NCBI RefSeq assembly: GCF_019145475.1
Contig: NZ_JAHTKI010000020.1
Span: forward strand, 24,039 to 88,038
Source: Pseudomonas botevensis
GTDB lineage: Bacteria; Pseudomonadota; Gammaproteobacteria; Pseudomonadales; Pseudomonadaceae
DNA length: 64,000 bases
Direction of reading: 5' to 3'
Below the pieces are notes generated by a model. The model had not been told where the DNA came from, ran no database searches, and was given only the letters and a program-made list of their open reading frames with translations. Position numbers and translations under genes: made by a program. The stretch's first letter is position 1; each line of letters opens with the position of its first letter. Of this stretch, positions 1 to 13,400 are shown in pieces.

Positions 1-23
1 GAGAAAATCGCCTTGAAATCAGC

Positions 24-44
24 CCTCGGCTCCCGAGGTTTTTT
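24..44 (+). terminator. Rho-independent terminator of the gene upstream of the window
   Basis: The inverted repeat CCTCGG (24-29) and CCGAGG (33-38), separated by a 3-base loop, is followed by six T residues. It would end transcription entering from the left, so the DING-like gene downstream probably has its own promoter. Confidence 0.75.
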
Positions 45-58
45 CCTTTATCTGTCAC
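41..58 (+). promoter_or_regulatory. Candidate Pho box (PhoB site) upstream of the DING/PstS-like gene
   Basis: CTGTCAC at 52-58 matches the consensus 3' half of a Pho box exactly. An AT-rich 4-base spacer TTAT precedes it, and a weak 5' half TTTTCCT (41-47) matches 4 of 7 consensus positions. The weak half overlaps the T tract of the preceding terminator. Phosphate regulation fits the DING/PstS family, but this rests on one good half-site. Confidence 0.4.
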
Positions 59-190
59 CGGAAACTGCGAATTTCTCAGTGCGACTCAACCACGGACCCC
101 GCTTGCGAAGGTCAGCGGTGAGTCCTCCCAGTGTCATGCAAGAAACCTGAAACCCTCAGTCCACAACCTGTGTTGAAAAGGAGATTCTTC

Positions 191-1297
191 ATGTTCAAGC
201 GCACTCTGATCGCCGCCTCACTGACCATCGCTGCTTTGTCTTGCGCCCAGGCCATGGCCGCTAACGTAACCGGTGGTGGCGCGACTCTGCCTGCCGCTCT
301 GTACAAAGGCTCTGCCAACAGCATCCTGCCTGCCAACTTCAGCTACCTGGGCACCGGTAGCGGCACTGGCAAGTCCGCTTTCCTGACCAACAACTCGGCA
401 CTGTTCAACACCACCGGCACCGTTCACTTCGCCGGTAGCGACTCGATCCTCAGCGCCACTGAAATCAGCACCTACAACGGCGCCTTCGGTGCTTCGTACG
501 GCCCGCTGATCCAACTGCCATCGGTGGCCACTTCGGTTGCCATCCCTTACAAGAAAACCGGTCAAACCGCGCTGAACCTGACCAGCGCCCAACTGTGCGA
601 CGTGTTCTCGGGCACCGTCACCAAGTGGGGTCCGCTGCTGGGCACTTCTGACAACACCGACATCCGCGTCGTGTACCGCAACGTTTCCAGCGGCACCACC
701 GAGATCCTCAGCCGTCACCTGGCGTCGATCTGCCCAACCAAGTTCACCGTCAACTCCACCTTCACCAACGCACGTCTGCCAGCCGGTTCCGCGCTGCCAT
801 CCAACTGGGTAGGCGTGGCTGATACCTCCGCCGTTGCCTCGACCGTGAACGCGGTTGACGGTTCGATCGGTTATGTCGGTCCGGACGGTGTCAACGCTTC
901 GAGCAACGCTGTGGTTGCCCGCGTCAACGGTGTTCAGCCGACCACCGCCAACGTGACCGCCGCGCTGTCGACCGCTCCACTGCCAACCGCACCCGCCAAC
1001 CCGGCTCAGTGGGCACCAGTGGTTGCCAATCCTTCGACCGGCTACCCGATCTCTGCCTACACCAACTTCATCTTCGGCCAGTGCTACAAGGATGCAACCG
1101 TGGCGGCTGACGTGAAGGCCTTCCTGACCCAGCACTACAGCGTGCCAGGCAACACCGTCGCTACCGTGGCTCACGGCTTCAGCGTGGTTCCGACCAACTG
1201 GAAAAATGCTGTAACCGCCAACTTCGTCACCAACTCCACCGGCAACAAGCTGGACATCAACAACGCCAGCGTCTGCAACACCATCGGCCGTCCATAA
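191..1297 (+). CDS. DING/PstS-like phosphate-binding secreted protein
   Basis: A 368-residue PstS-family substrate-binding protein. Residues 1-24 form a clear signal peptide (MFKRTLIAASLTIAALSCAQ followed by AMA), and the mature N-terminus NVTGGGATLP resembles the DINGGGATLP start of DING proteins. The ATG at 191 is chosen over an upstream in-frame start at 131 because AAGGAG lies just before it and the signal peptide begins there. DING relatives bind phosphate or act as low-molecular-weight alkaline phosphatases; the P. aeruginosa LapA/LapB proteins, as I recall, are exported by the Hxc type II system and sit next to pdtA. The gene is followed by its own terminator and then a PdtA-like gene, which repeats that neighbourhood. 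Enzymatic activity versus pure binding cannot be decided from sequence. Confidence 0.85.
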   Translation: MFKRTLIAASLTIAALSCAQAMAANVTGGGATLPAALYKGSANSILPANFSYLGTGSGTGKSAFLTNNSALFNTTGTVHFAGSDSILSATEISTYNGAFGASYGPLIQLPSVATSVAIPYKKTGQTALNLTSAQLCDVFSGTVTKWGPLLGTSDNTDIRVVYRNVSSGTTEILSRHLASICPTKFTVNSTFTNARLPAGSALPSNWVGVADTSAVASTVNAVDGSIGYVGPDGVNASSNAVVARVNGVQPTTANVTAALSTAPLPTAPANPAQWAPVVANPSTGYPISAYTNFIFGQCYKDATVAADVKAFLTQHYSVPGNTVATVAHGFSVVPTNWKNAVTANFVTNSTGNKLDINNASVCNTIGRP

Positions 1298-1323
1298 GCG
1301 TCACGATTCACCCCGCCGTACCG

Positions 1324-1357
1324 ATGGCAGCCCCTTTTGGGGCTGCCATTTTTTTTT
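1324..1357 (+). terminator. Strong Rho-independent terminator after the DING-like gene
   Basis: An 11-base perfect stem, ATGGCAGCCCC (1324-1334) and GGGGCTGCCAT (1339-1349), with a TTTT loop is followed by a T run to 1357. It separates the DING-like gene from the large exoprotein gene. Confidence 0.92.
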
Positions 1358-1487
1358 GCCGCGGCGCGCCGTTACACCGCCATCGTGAAGTTTGTGTGAC
1401 ATCCGTTCGGTCGCGCGCCTCGCCAACCGCCTATGTCGTAACAGCAGGTTGTTGCCGACCTGCGGCCAACAAAAGGATCTCGTAGTG

Positions 1488-4400
1488 ATGCTCGCTCGCC
1501 CGTCCCGTCGTCGTACCCCCGTCCAGTCCTTCCCGCGTGATGCCGTGGACCCGGCGCTGTGGCTGCTCAAGCCGCTGGCGCAGGCCGTGGCGTTGTGCCT
1601 GGTGGCGGGCAGTGCGCACGCGCAGACGGCGTTCAGCTCAAGCTGGTTCGCCGCCAAGGGGGCTGCGCAACAGGCGGCCGCCGCGCGGCCGAGCGTGGGC
1701 GGCTTGCCGGGCATGACGCCGCCGCTGGCGCAGCAGCAGAAAGCCAACCAGCAGTTGCAGCGCTCGATCCAGACCCTGAACAACACCGTGGCGGCGATTG
1801 CCGCGCAACAGGCCGCGCAAGCGGCCGGGCGGGCTGCTGCCTTGGGGACGGTGCAGTTTGTCCCGGACGGTCTGGGCGAGGGTGGTCTGAAGGTCGACAC
1901 CAGCCTCACGCAAGGCTGGCAGAACGCCAAAGGCCCGCAGCAGACCCAGGCGGACGGCAAGACCAACGTGCGCATCGAGCAGACCGCTGACAAGGCGATT
2001 CTCAACTGGGAAACCTTCAACGTCGGACGCAACACCACCGTCGAATTTGCCCAGCAGGCCAATTGGGCGGTACTCAACCGGGTCAATGATCCAAGTGCCC
2101 GGCCAAGCCAGATCCAGGGCCAGATCAAGGGCGACGGCACGGTGATGCTGATCAACCGCAACGGCATCGTGTTCAGCGGCAGCAGCCAGGTCAACGTGCG
2201 CAATCTGGTGGCCGCGGCGGCGAACATCACCGATATCCAGTTCCGTGATCGCGGCCTGTACTTCGACAGCACCGGCAGCCAGCCGACCTTCACCGACGCC
2301 GCCGGTCAGATGCTGGTAGAGCGCGGTGCCTCGATTGAAACCCGAAAACCCGCGACGTCCACCGATGCCGGCGGCTATGCCTTGCTGCTCGGCAGCGAAG
2401 TGCAGAACGACGGCAGCATCAGCACCGCCAAGGGGCAGACAGTGCTCGCTGCCGGTGATCGTTTCTATATCCGCAAAGGCTCGGGCACCGAGGGGAACGG
2501 TTTCTCCACGACCTTCGGCAGCGAAGTCGTTCCCGGCTTCAAGGCTGACAGCAACGCCGGCAAGGTCAGCAACAACGGCTTGATTCAGGCCGCCACCGGC
2601 GATATCACCCTGACCGGTCATGACGTTCAGCAAAACGGCGTGCTGCTGGCCAGCACCTCGGTTGCGACGCGCGGCACGATTCACCTGCTCAACCCGGCCA
2701 GCGACACCAGCGGCAGCGTCACCCTGGGTCAGGGCAGCGCCACCGCGATCATGCTCGACAGCAGCGACCTGACGGCACTCGACAGCCAGCACAAGGCCGC
2801 GCTGACCGGCGTCGACGCCAACAACCGGATTCGCGGCGACCAGTCGCGTATCGACATCCAGAGCGGCGGCAGCGTCGAGTTCCAGAACGGTTCGATCACC
2901 CTTGCCACCGGCGGCCAGATCGCGGTGGCGGCGGGGCGGCGCAGTCTGGTGCGCGACGGCGCGATGATCGATGTGTCCGGCGCCATCGGCGTGAAAGTCG
3001 CGATGGAATCCAACAACATCAAGATCAACGTGCAGGGCAACGAGCAGCGCGATGCGTCGGTCAACCGCGAAGGCGCGGCGCTCAACAGCAATGACGTGTG
3101 GGTCGATGTGCGCGAACTGGTGTATGTGCCGGCGGGCACCAACGGCTATGCGACTGATCGTTGGTACACCGCCGGTGGCCTGCTCGAAGTGGGCGGTTAC
3201 CTCGGCACCCAGGGCCACAGCGTCGGTGAATGGATGGCCCAGGGCGGCACGGTCAGTTTCGCCGGCAACGATGTGGTCAGCGAGAAAGGCTCGCTGATCA
3301 ACCTGTCGGGCGGCACCCTCGACGTGCAGAGCGGCGAGATTCGCCAGAGCTGGTTGCGGGGCGCCGACGGGCGTCTGTACGAAGTGTCGAAGGCCCCGGG
3401 GGACATTCTCTACAGCGGTTTGTACAAGGGTTATGAGGACACCAGCCAGCGCTGGGGCCAGACCGAGTATTACTACAGTCCGCTGATTGCCCCGACCAAG
3501 CGCCAGGAAGCGGGTTACACCGTGGGCCGCGATGCCGGGCAATTGGTAATCGCGACCGGCAACGCGGTACTCGACGGCCAGTTGCTGGGCGAGGTGTATC
3601 AGGGTGAGCGCCAGACCCGCACGCCGCGCGCCGGACTGGATGGTTATGAGCAAAGCCAGACCGCGCTGGCGCGGCGTGGGCAACTGATCGTCGGCCGTTA
3701 CGACCCGGCTTACGTCGCCTCTGCCGGTGGCTTGCTGTACAGCCTCAATCCGTTGCTCGATCGCGTGCAGATTGGCGGCGAGCGTCCGCTCGCTGAGGAC
3801 GATCTGCAACTGACCGGCGCGGTGTCCGACGCGCGCAAGGGCAAGCTGTTTCTCGACACCGATCAACTCAATGGTTTCCGCCTCGGCGCGCTGAAGGTCG
3901 CGGCCAAAGACCGGATCGAAGTCAACGAGGCCGTCAGCGTGGACACTGGCGGCGACATCACCCTGTACGGGCCGGATGTGCAGGTCGATGCCAACCTGAC
4001 GGCACGCGGCGGCAGTCTCCACTTGGGTAACGTGCTCAATCAGTTGCTGACCAGCACCCGCACCGACACCCAGATCACCGCGCAACCCGGCAAACCGACG
4101 CAGGTGGCGGTGGGCGAGGGTGTGCAGCTCGATACCCGTGGCGTCTGGAGCAATCTGGGCACCGATCCGGACGACGGCGCGAGCCTGGCTTATCTGAACG
4201 GTGGGTTGATCTCGATCCGCAGCAGCGCTGACATCGACATCGGGGCGGGCAGCCTGCTGGATGTGTCCTCCGGCGGCGCGGTGCTGGCCAACGGCAAGAC
4301 GCGCGGCGGCAAGGGCGGCGACGTGACGCTGGAGTCCAGCGCCAACACCGTCGCCGGCACTGCGAAACTGAAGTTTGACGGCGACGTGCGTGGTTACGGC

Positions 4401-7400
4401 GTAACGGGTGGCGGCACCCTGACGGTTCAGGCCGGCAAGGTGCTGATCGGCCAGACCGACGAGGCACTGACTGACGCCACTCTGCAACTGGCACCCAGCC
4501 TGTTCGACAAGGGTTTCTCTGCCTATAACCTGATCGGCCTGAACGGCTTGACCGTCAGCGACAACACCCGAATCGATGTGAGCATGCCGGTCTATCGCTT
4601 CGGCGAATCGGCAGCGGGCCAGGCCAGTGGCGTGGACCCACGCTCAGCCCTGGAACTGTGGACGCCGGCGCTGTATCAGGAAGATCCGCTCAAGGGCGTG
4701 CTGACCCGCCGGGGCGGCGCGAGTCTTTCGTTGCAGGCCGGGGCGAGCCGGATCGATCTGGTCGATGCCGCCAACAGCACGCTGACCATCGGTCGCCAGA
4801 CGCGCATCAGCGTCGATCCGGGGCAGCGCATCAACCTGCGCGGCGGCGGCCAGATCACCGTCGACGGCGAACTCAATGCCTGGGGCGGGACCATCGATAT
4901 CCGCCAGCAGCAGTTCGGCGCGGTCGATCCGGCGACGTTCGCGCAAAACTTCGATCCCAAGGCCCATGACCGTTCGATCTGGATTGGCGAGCAGGCTGTG
5001 CTGGATGTCGCCGGACGCGCGGTAACCGCCACCGATGCCCTGGGGCGCACTTACGGACAGGTCGACAAGGGTGGCAGCATCGTCATCGGCGGTGAGATCA
5101 ATTCGAAGCTGGCCACGGCGACGGCGGCCGACGCATACGTCATCGTCCGCCCGGGCGCGCGGCTGGAAGCCAGCGGCACCGAAGCGGTGCTGGATATCGC
5201 CGGCCAGGGTCCGACCCGTATCGCCACGGATGGCGGGCGGATCAGTTTGAGCGCCTACAATGGCCTGTTCATCGACGGCCGGTTGCACGCAGCAGCGGGT
5301 GGCGCCGGAGCGGCTGGCGGGCAGTTGGACATCGCCCTGGAAACACCGCTGTATCGCCTGCCTGAAGCACTCAACGAGGTGCGCCTGCCCAGGGAAATCA
5401 TCATCGGGCAGCAGGCCGAACAATCGCTGCTGCCGACAGATCTGCAACCGGGAGAGTCCAGCCCGGAACTGCAATACGGGCGCGCGCGCCTGAGCGCCGA
5501 TCGCTTGATGTCCGGCGGTTTCGACAACCTGAATCTTCTGAGCAACGGATTGCTGTCGTTCGACGGCGATGTCGATCTGCACATGAACCAGAGCCTCAAC
5601 CTGTACGCCGGGGCGATTTCGCTGGCGGAAGGTTCGGCGGACACTGCGCGGATCAACCTGTCGGCGCCTTACATCCGGCTGTCCGGGGTGGGCAATTACT
5701 TTGCGATTCCCGGCTCGTTGCGCCCACGGGTGATCAACAGCCCGACCACGCGCCTGTCGTCCGCGCAGCTCACGGCCACGGCCGATCTGCTGGACGTTGT
5801 CAACAGTCTGTCGTTCGGCGCCAAAGGCAGCATTGCCCAGTTGAATGCGCCGGACTCGCAGGTCAGTCGGCGTGGATTCGATCTGGTGTCGCTCGACAGT
5901 CGCGGCGACCTGCGCTTTCTGGCGCCGACCGACAAGCAGGTGAAATCCCAGTTGTGGGCCGCCGGTGACCTGAACCTCACCGCCGCGCAGATTTATCCGG
6001 CCAGCGATACCGCCGCCGAAGTGCGCGTCGGCTATCAGGGCGGCACCGACGACCCGGTGCATACGCTGCGCGTCGGTCGGCATGGGCCGGCACCCACTGC
6101 GTTGCCGTACTCGGTGTTCGGCAGCCTGTCGCTGATCGCCGGCAACATCGAGCAGGGCGGGGTGATTCGGGCGCCGTTGGGCGCCATCAGCCTGGGCGAT
6201 GAAATCTTCACCAAGACCCGTGAGCTGAGCTTGCTGCCGGGCAGCGTCACCTCGGTCAGCGCTGCCGGGCTGGTCATGCCGTATGGCGGCACCACGGACG
6301 GTATCGACTACCGCTACAACGGTGAGTCGGTGGTGCTGCACGGCATTGCCGGCGGCCCGGCAGGCGTCACCCTGAAGTCGCAATACGTGGACGTGCAAAG
6401 CGGCGCGCTGATCGATTTGTCCGGCGGCGGCGACTTGCGCGGTGCGGGCTTCGTGTCCGGGCGCGGCGGTTCGACCGACGCCCGTTTCAACCCGTTGGTG
6501 CGCAATGCCAGCGACGGCACTTTCAGCCTGCCGGGGCTGGCCAGTAACCCGGTCTATGCCATCGTTCCCGGCAATCAGAGCGCCTATGCACCGATGCTCG
6601 GCGAGAGCGGCGCGGTGGACCCGCGTATTGGCCAGCAGATCACCATTGGCGCCGGCGTGCCGGGGCTGGCGGCGGGGACCTACACACTGCTGCCGTCGAC
6701 ATTCGCCTTGCTCCCCGGCGCGTTCCGCGTGGAGATCAATGGGCAGACCCCGCAAAGCCTGGCCGGCAATGCGTTGAAGATGCGCAATGGTTCGTGGAGC
6801 AGCGCCGGGCTGTTGTCGGTCGCCAATACCGGTCTGCGGGACAGCGTCGCCAATCAGCTGATCGTGACGCCGGCCGATGTCTTGCGCCGTTATTCGCAAT
6901 ACAACGAAACCAGCTTCACCCAGTTCATCAAGAGCGATGCGACTCGCCGTGGCGTGCCGAGGGCGCTGGCGCCGATGGACGGGAAAACCCTGAACCTGGA
7001 ATTGCTCCAGGGCGGAGAGCACGACGTTGCCGTGGACTTCAACGGTCAGGTTCTGTTCAACCCGACCGAGGGCGGCATGAAGGGCGGGGCGGTGGTTCGC
7101 GGCGGGGCTTTCAGCTTCGAGATCCTTGGCGGCGGACATACCCGCACGCCAGGTTTCAGCGGCGTTTCGTTGTATGCCGATACGCTCAACAACCTCGGCG
7201 CCGGTCGTCTGACCATCGGCGCCCGGCCAACGGTGGACTACGCGTCGGCCGGCAATATCATTTCGTTTCTCGGCAGCACCTCCGACATCACGTTGCGCGA
7301 AGGCGCGGTCTTGTCGGCGCCGGAAGTGCTGTTGCGCACCAACACGGCGGACGGCGGCATCACCGTGGAAGCCGGCGCCGGGATCAACACCCTTGGGCGC

Positions 7401-10400
7401 GGCGCGGTGCCGTACGATTCCTCGACCGGGTACATCTACCAGACCGGTGCCGCCAGCCTGCTGTTGCTGTCCAACGGCTGGACCAATGTCCTGGCCCCGG
7501 AAGCCAGCAGCGGAAGTTCGGCCTCCGGCAGTCTCACCATCGGTACGTGCCAGGCGACGGCCTGCGATCAGCCGACGGTGCTGTATTCCGCCGGCAGCAT
7601 CACCGCCGCCACGGACAAACAATTCGATCTGGATGAGGCGGTGCGTTTCGGCACGCGGCATCTGACCCTGGCCGTGGGCGCGGTCAATGCCGGCAGCGCC
7701 GAGGCGCTGGCAGCGGCGGCGGGTCGTGTGCCGTCGGGTCTGACCCTCAGCCAGAACGTGCTCGATCGCCTGCTTCAGGGCGATACCCAATTCGGTGCCC
7801 CGGCACTGGAAACCCTGAGCCTGACTGCGCGGGATTCGTTCAACTTCTTCGGCAACATCACCCTCGATACGCTGGACCGGCAGACCGGCCAGAGCCTGTT
7901 GCAGAACCTGGTGCTGACGACCCCGGCGATCTACGGGCAGGGCGAAGCCGACGACGTGGCGACCATCCGCACTGCCAACCTGATCTGGAACGGCGCCACG
8001 CAGAAACCTGCCAGCGTCATCAGCGGCGGCGCCGGCAGCGGCCGCGGCACCCTGGACATTCAGGCCCAGCGCATCGAATTCGGCTACGGCCCGAACCCGC
8101 AGGCGAGCGGGCTGGATCAGAACGATCGTCTGGCGTTGGGTTTCAGCAACGTCAACCTCACGGCCAGCGAACGCATCACGGCCAACCACAAGGGCAGCCT
8201 CGCGGTGTATCAGGAGCAGGGCGTCTATGACCCGGTCAAGGGCTACGTCTACAGCGGCGGCAACCTCAACCTGCACACGCCGTTGCTGACCGGTGAAGCG
8301 GCGTCGGTCAACACCCTCAAGGCCGGCAACAGCCTGACCCTGAGCGGTGCCGGGACGGCCCCGGTGGCCAATGCGCTGGGCGCGGAACTCAATCTTGAGG
8401 CCCGCGATGTCGTGCTCGACAGCCGCATCGCCCTGGCCAGCGGCAAACTGCAGGTCAAGGCTGAGGATGACCTGACCCTCAGCGGCAACGCGCAACTGGA
8501 TCTGGCCGGGCGCACCTTGCCGTTCAACGACGTGAACAAGTACAGCTGGGGTGGCGACGTCGCGCTCTACAGCCACAATGGCAATATCCGTCAGGCCAGC
8601 GGGTCGCGGATCGATCTGTCGGCGCAGAACAATCAGGCCGGCAATCTGAGTGCGGTGGCGCTGGCGGCGGATGCCGGCACGGTCGATCTGCAAGGTGCAA
8701 TCCTCGGCGCCAGCAGCGGCTATTACGACGCCGGAGGCACGCTGGTGCCGTACAAGGCCGGTGGCGTGGAGATTCGTGCCCAACGCCTGGGCGGCGATCT
8801 GAACGAGCAATTTGCTACGCTCAACCAGCGCCTGAACGCGGGCCAGGTGTTCGGCAGCCGCAGCTTCCAGCTCAAGCAGGGCGATCTGCTGATCGGCGAC
8901 GGCCTCAAGGCTGGTGAGATCAATGTGTCGGTGGACAATGGCAGCCTCACGGTCGGCGGTTTGATCGATGCTAGTGGCGAGCGGGTCGGCAGCATTCGCC
9001 TCTCGGGGAAAAATGCCCTGACCCTTACCGGCAACGCCGTACTCGATGCCCATGGCCGCGTGCTGCGGGTCGACAGCTACGGCAAGATCATCGATGCGCC
9101 GAACCGCGCCGTGGTCGAACTCAATGCCGCTGACGGCCCGCTGACTCTGGCCTCCGGCGCCCGCATCGACCTGCGCCACGGCACCGATGCAGCCCTCGGT
9201 AAACTGCCGGGGCAGAACGACGGCACCGCACGTGGCACGCTGGAACTGAACGCACCGCGTCTGGGCACCGATGACATCGCCATCGATGCCAGCGGCGCGC
9301 TGAGCATTCAGGGTGCGCGCTCCATCGGCCTCAACGGCGTACGTCGCTACACCGATGCCCGCGATGGCGTTGATCCGGCGGCCAGTGGCCGGCCGTATCA
9401 GGTGATCGATCAGGCGCTGTTCGACCGGATTGACGCAGACAACGGCGCATTCATCGATGCGGCGCTGAATAACAGCGATCTGCTGCAACGCAAACTCGCC
9501 GGCCTCAATAACGCCACCTACGCCGATGCGTTCCATCTGCGTCCGGGCGTGGAGATTGCCAGCCAGACGGCTGACGGCGATCTGGTGGTGGAGGGCGATA
9601 TCGATCTGTCCCGTTACCGCTACGCCAGCCTCAACCCGCATACGCAGAAAACCGCGATTTATGGCTCCGGCGAGTCCGCCAGCCTGGTGATGCGTGCCGG
9701 CGGCAACCTCGACATCTACGGCAGCCTCAACGACGGTTTCGCGCCGCCGCCGGAGACTGTCGATGATGCCGGCTGGAAACTGCTGCCGGGCGTGCAGCCA
9801 TTCGGTGGCGACCTGATCGTGCCGGGCACGGGCGTGACCCTCGCCGAGGGTACGCAATTTCCGGCGGGCACCACGTTGAACTATGACTTGCCGATTCAGG
9901 CGACGACCTTCGCCAGCGGCACCTTGCTGCCGACGGAGGGCGTGCTGGCCGGCGACTACACGCTGGCGGCCGGCACCGTGTTGTCCGGCGCCGTCCACGA
10001 TGCGGCGGGCGATTTGCTGTACGCCGCCGGGACCTTGCTCCAGGACAGCGTGACCCTGCCGGCCGGCAGTCGCCTGGGCGCCGGTATCCGCTTGAACAAC
10101 GCCACCGCCCTGCAAGCCATGCTCTGGCCCAAAGGCGTGCCGCTGCCGGGTGCGGTAGGTGCGGACAACAAGGTCGGCGGGGTCAAGTTGAGCGGTGCGC
10201 TGGCGTTGCTGCGCGGCTCGCTGATTCCGTCCCTGACCGACGTGGTACTGGCCGATGGCACGCAGTTCATCGAACTGCGCGGCTACACCAACACCACCCA
10301 GCAAGGTCGCAACTGGGCCATCGCGAGCATGCTGCCGGCGGGCAGCTCTTCGTGGTCACTGCGTCTGGTGGCCGGCGCCGATCTCGAGGCCGCCGACAGT

Positions 10401-13400
10401 CGTGCCCTGAAGCCGCTGACGGCCGACGGCAACCTGCGCCTGGCGGATACCCATTACGGCTTGAAAGTGGTGGAGAAAAAACTCGACACCGTCTGGGCCG
10501 AAGGCAATCCGCTCGGCTATCCGGCGGGCGAAGTGGTGAAAGACGAGGACATGTTCTATTGCGACGTTCTGCCCGGTGCCTGCATCGCGCCCGCCAAATT
10601 CCTTTGGGCCGAGGGCAACATCCTGGGCATGACGCCGGGCACGCCGATTATCGACGACGACCTGTTCTGGTGCGATATCGACCCGAACTCCTGCACGCCG
10701 AACAAGGGCGGGATCACCGTCACCACCCACTCGCAAATGTTCAGCGTGCTGCGTACCGGCACCGGCGATCTGGATCTGCTGGCCGCCGGCAACCTGAGCA
10801 TGGACTCGCCGTTTGGCGTGTACACCGCCGGTACTCAGTCCCGCGATGTCGATCCGCAATACAACCTGCCACGGGGGCGGCTGTCGGACGACGGTTCGGT
10901 GCTGGGCAGTCAGGGTGGCGATTACGAAAAATGGGTCAACGGTGGCAGCGACAGTCTCTATCAGGCCTGGTATCCGGAATTGGGCGGCAACCTGACGATC
11001 AATGCCGGCGGCTCGGTGTCCGGGGATCTCGAGGGACGCCGGGGCGTCAACTCACAAGCCGCATTGCGCGAGCAGGTGGCCAGCGTGTCGGTGGGCAACT
11101 GGCTCTGGCGTCAGGGCAGCGGCAACGCGGATGTGCCCGCCGCCTGGTGGATCAACTTCGGCAGCTACGCGACCCAGCCGTTGCCGGATCAAAGCGTCGA
11201 CACCGGGCCGTATCTGGTCGGCTTCACCGGGTTCGGTGCGCTCGGTGGCGGCAACGTCAGCCTGCGCGCGGGGGGCGATGGCGGGATGCTCCGGCCGTTG
11301 GGCGACAGCGGTGTGAATCCGCGCAGTCAGGGGCTGATCGTCGCGGTCGGCAGCACCGGACGGGTGGGCAGCGACGGCAGTCTGCAACTGACCGGCGGTG
11401 GCGATCTGGATGTGCGCATCGGCGGCACCTTGAATCCGTCGCTCGAAGCGCGCTCGGGTAAAGCCGGCGTAGCCGCGCCGCGTCATGATCTGCAAGGCGC
11501 CCTGATCAACCTGCGGGGCGCGGCGCAATTGACGGGGGGCGCGCTGGGCGCGATCAACCTGCAATACGGCGCCTATTCCGCTTATCAGGACCCGCGCGAA
11601 GTGCGCGCCTTCGACCCGTTCACTGCGACCATCGGCAATGCCGGCGGTGGGCTGGTGCTGATTCCCGGGGATTCGGGCATGCGCCTGAGTACCCGGGGTG
11701 ATCTGGTGCTGGGAGGGACGGCGGATCCGGGACGGGTGCGTTTGCAGAACTCCACGCCGTTCACCGACGCGGACGGTGTCGAGCACACGGGCGGCGGCCT
11801 GAGCAGCTTCTCGCTGTGGACCGATCACACGGCCATCGACCTGTTTTCCGCTGGCGGCAATCTCACGCCGAGTACGCAGATGGCCGAGGTTACCGAGGGC
11901 GGCACCCTGACCACCGGGACCAACACGTCACCGACCGACGGCCGCTTTGTCTATCCGTCGATCCTGCGCGCGGTCGCGGCGCAAGGCTCGATCTATGCCG
12001 GGCCGTCCGCCGCCTACAACATCTCCAGCGTCTATCCGCTCCTGAGTTATTCGCTGTTGCTGGCCCCTTCGCATGCCGGGCAACTGGAGTTGCTGGCGGG
12101 CAATTCGATCTATGCCGGCGGCTATGGGATCAACCAGTCCGGCGCGAGCCTGTCGGCCATTGCCACGCCGTTTGCTCCGGCCTTCGACGGCTACGCCAGC
12201 AGCAGTGCCAACCAGCCGCTCGTGAGCAATTACGGCAGTGATGGCAATCGGGCAAACCGCAACATTCGTTACCCCTTGTTCGCCTTCGGTGCCGACAGCT
12301 ATTCCGGGTCGAGCGGTGTGCAGGCACCGGCGCGTTTCTATGCCTTGAACGGCGACCTGATCGGTATCCGCAGCGGCGAGACGTTGAGTTTCGATCCGTC
12401 GAAACGCACCTGGTACGAAGCCGCAGGCCCGGTGTGGATGCTCGCCGGGCGCGACATCGTGGCGTCCGGCAGCTACCTGGGCCAGACCGTTGCCGGGGCG
12501 AGCGACATGGGCGACGGCGTCGACAGCGTCACCTCCACCGGCAACCTGTTCATTCACAACGACCCGCGTGATGTGTCGCGGGTTTCGGCGGGGCGCGACA
12601 TTCTCTACAGCAGCTTCGACATCGCCGGCCCCGGCGTGCTGGACATCAACGCCGGGCGCAACATCCTGATGGAGGATCGCGCCAGCATCATCAGCCTCGG
12701 GCCTCTGGTGGCGGGGGACAAAACTCCGGGTGCGAGCATCGTGCTGCAGGCCGGCGCAGGCGCCCAAGGGCCGGATTATTCGCGGTTCATCGCGCGCTAT
12801 CTGAACCCGCAAAACCTCGCCAGTCCGGACACCGCCCTCAGCGGTCAGCCAGGCAAAGTGGTCAAGACCTACCTTGGCGAATTGCAGAGCTGGCTGACCC
12901 TCGGCTACGGCTTCAGCGGCAACGAAGAACAGGCCAAAGCCTTCTTCGCCGCGTTGCCGGGTGCCGAGCAGGCGGTCTTCGCGCGGCAGGTGTACTTCGC
13001 CGAACTGCGTGCCGGCGGCCTCGAATACACCGACGCCGATGGCCCGCGCAAAGGCAGTTACCTGCGCGGCCGCAACGCCATTGCGGCGTTGTTCCCGAGC
13101 GTTGATGTGGCTGGCAACCCGATCCGCTACGACGGCGACATCACCCTCTACGGCGGTGCCGGGGTCAAGACCCTGTTCGGCGGCGACATCCAGATGCTCA
13201 CGCCGGGCGGCGGCCAGGTATTCGGCATCGAAGGCGCGGCACCGCCGTCCACGGCGGGGATCATCACTCAGGGTTCGGGCAACATTCAGCTCTATTCCCA
13301 GGGCAGCATCCTGCTGGGCCAGAGCCGGATCATGACCACCTTCGGCGGCTCGATTCTCGGCTGGTCCGCCGAGGGCGACATCAACGCCGGCCGCGGCTCG

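Noticed and set aside
4644..10304. 1886-codon open frame on the minus strand
   Set aside because: It is antisense to the PdtA-like gene and arises from GC-rich codon bias; its product is low-complexity Gln/Arg/Ala-rich sequence with no domain.
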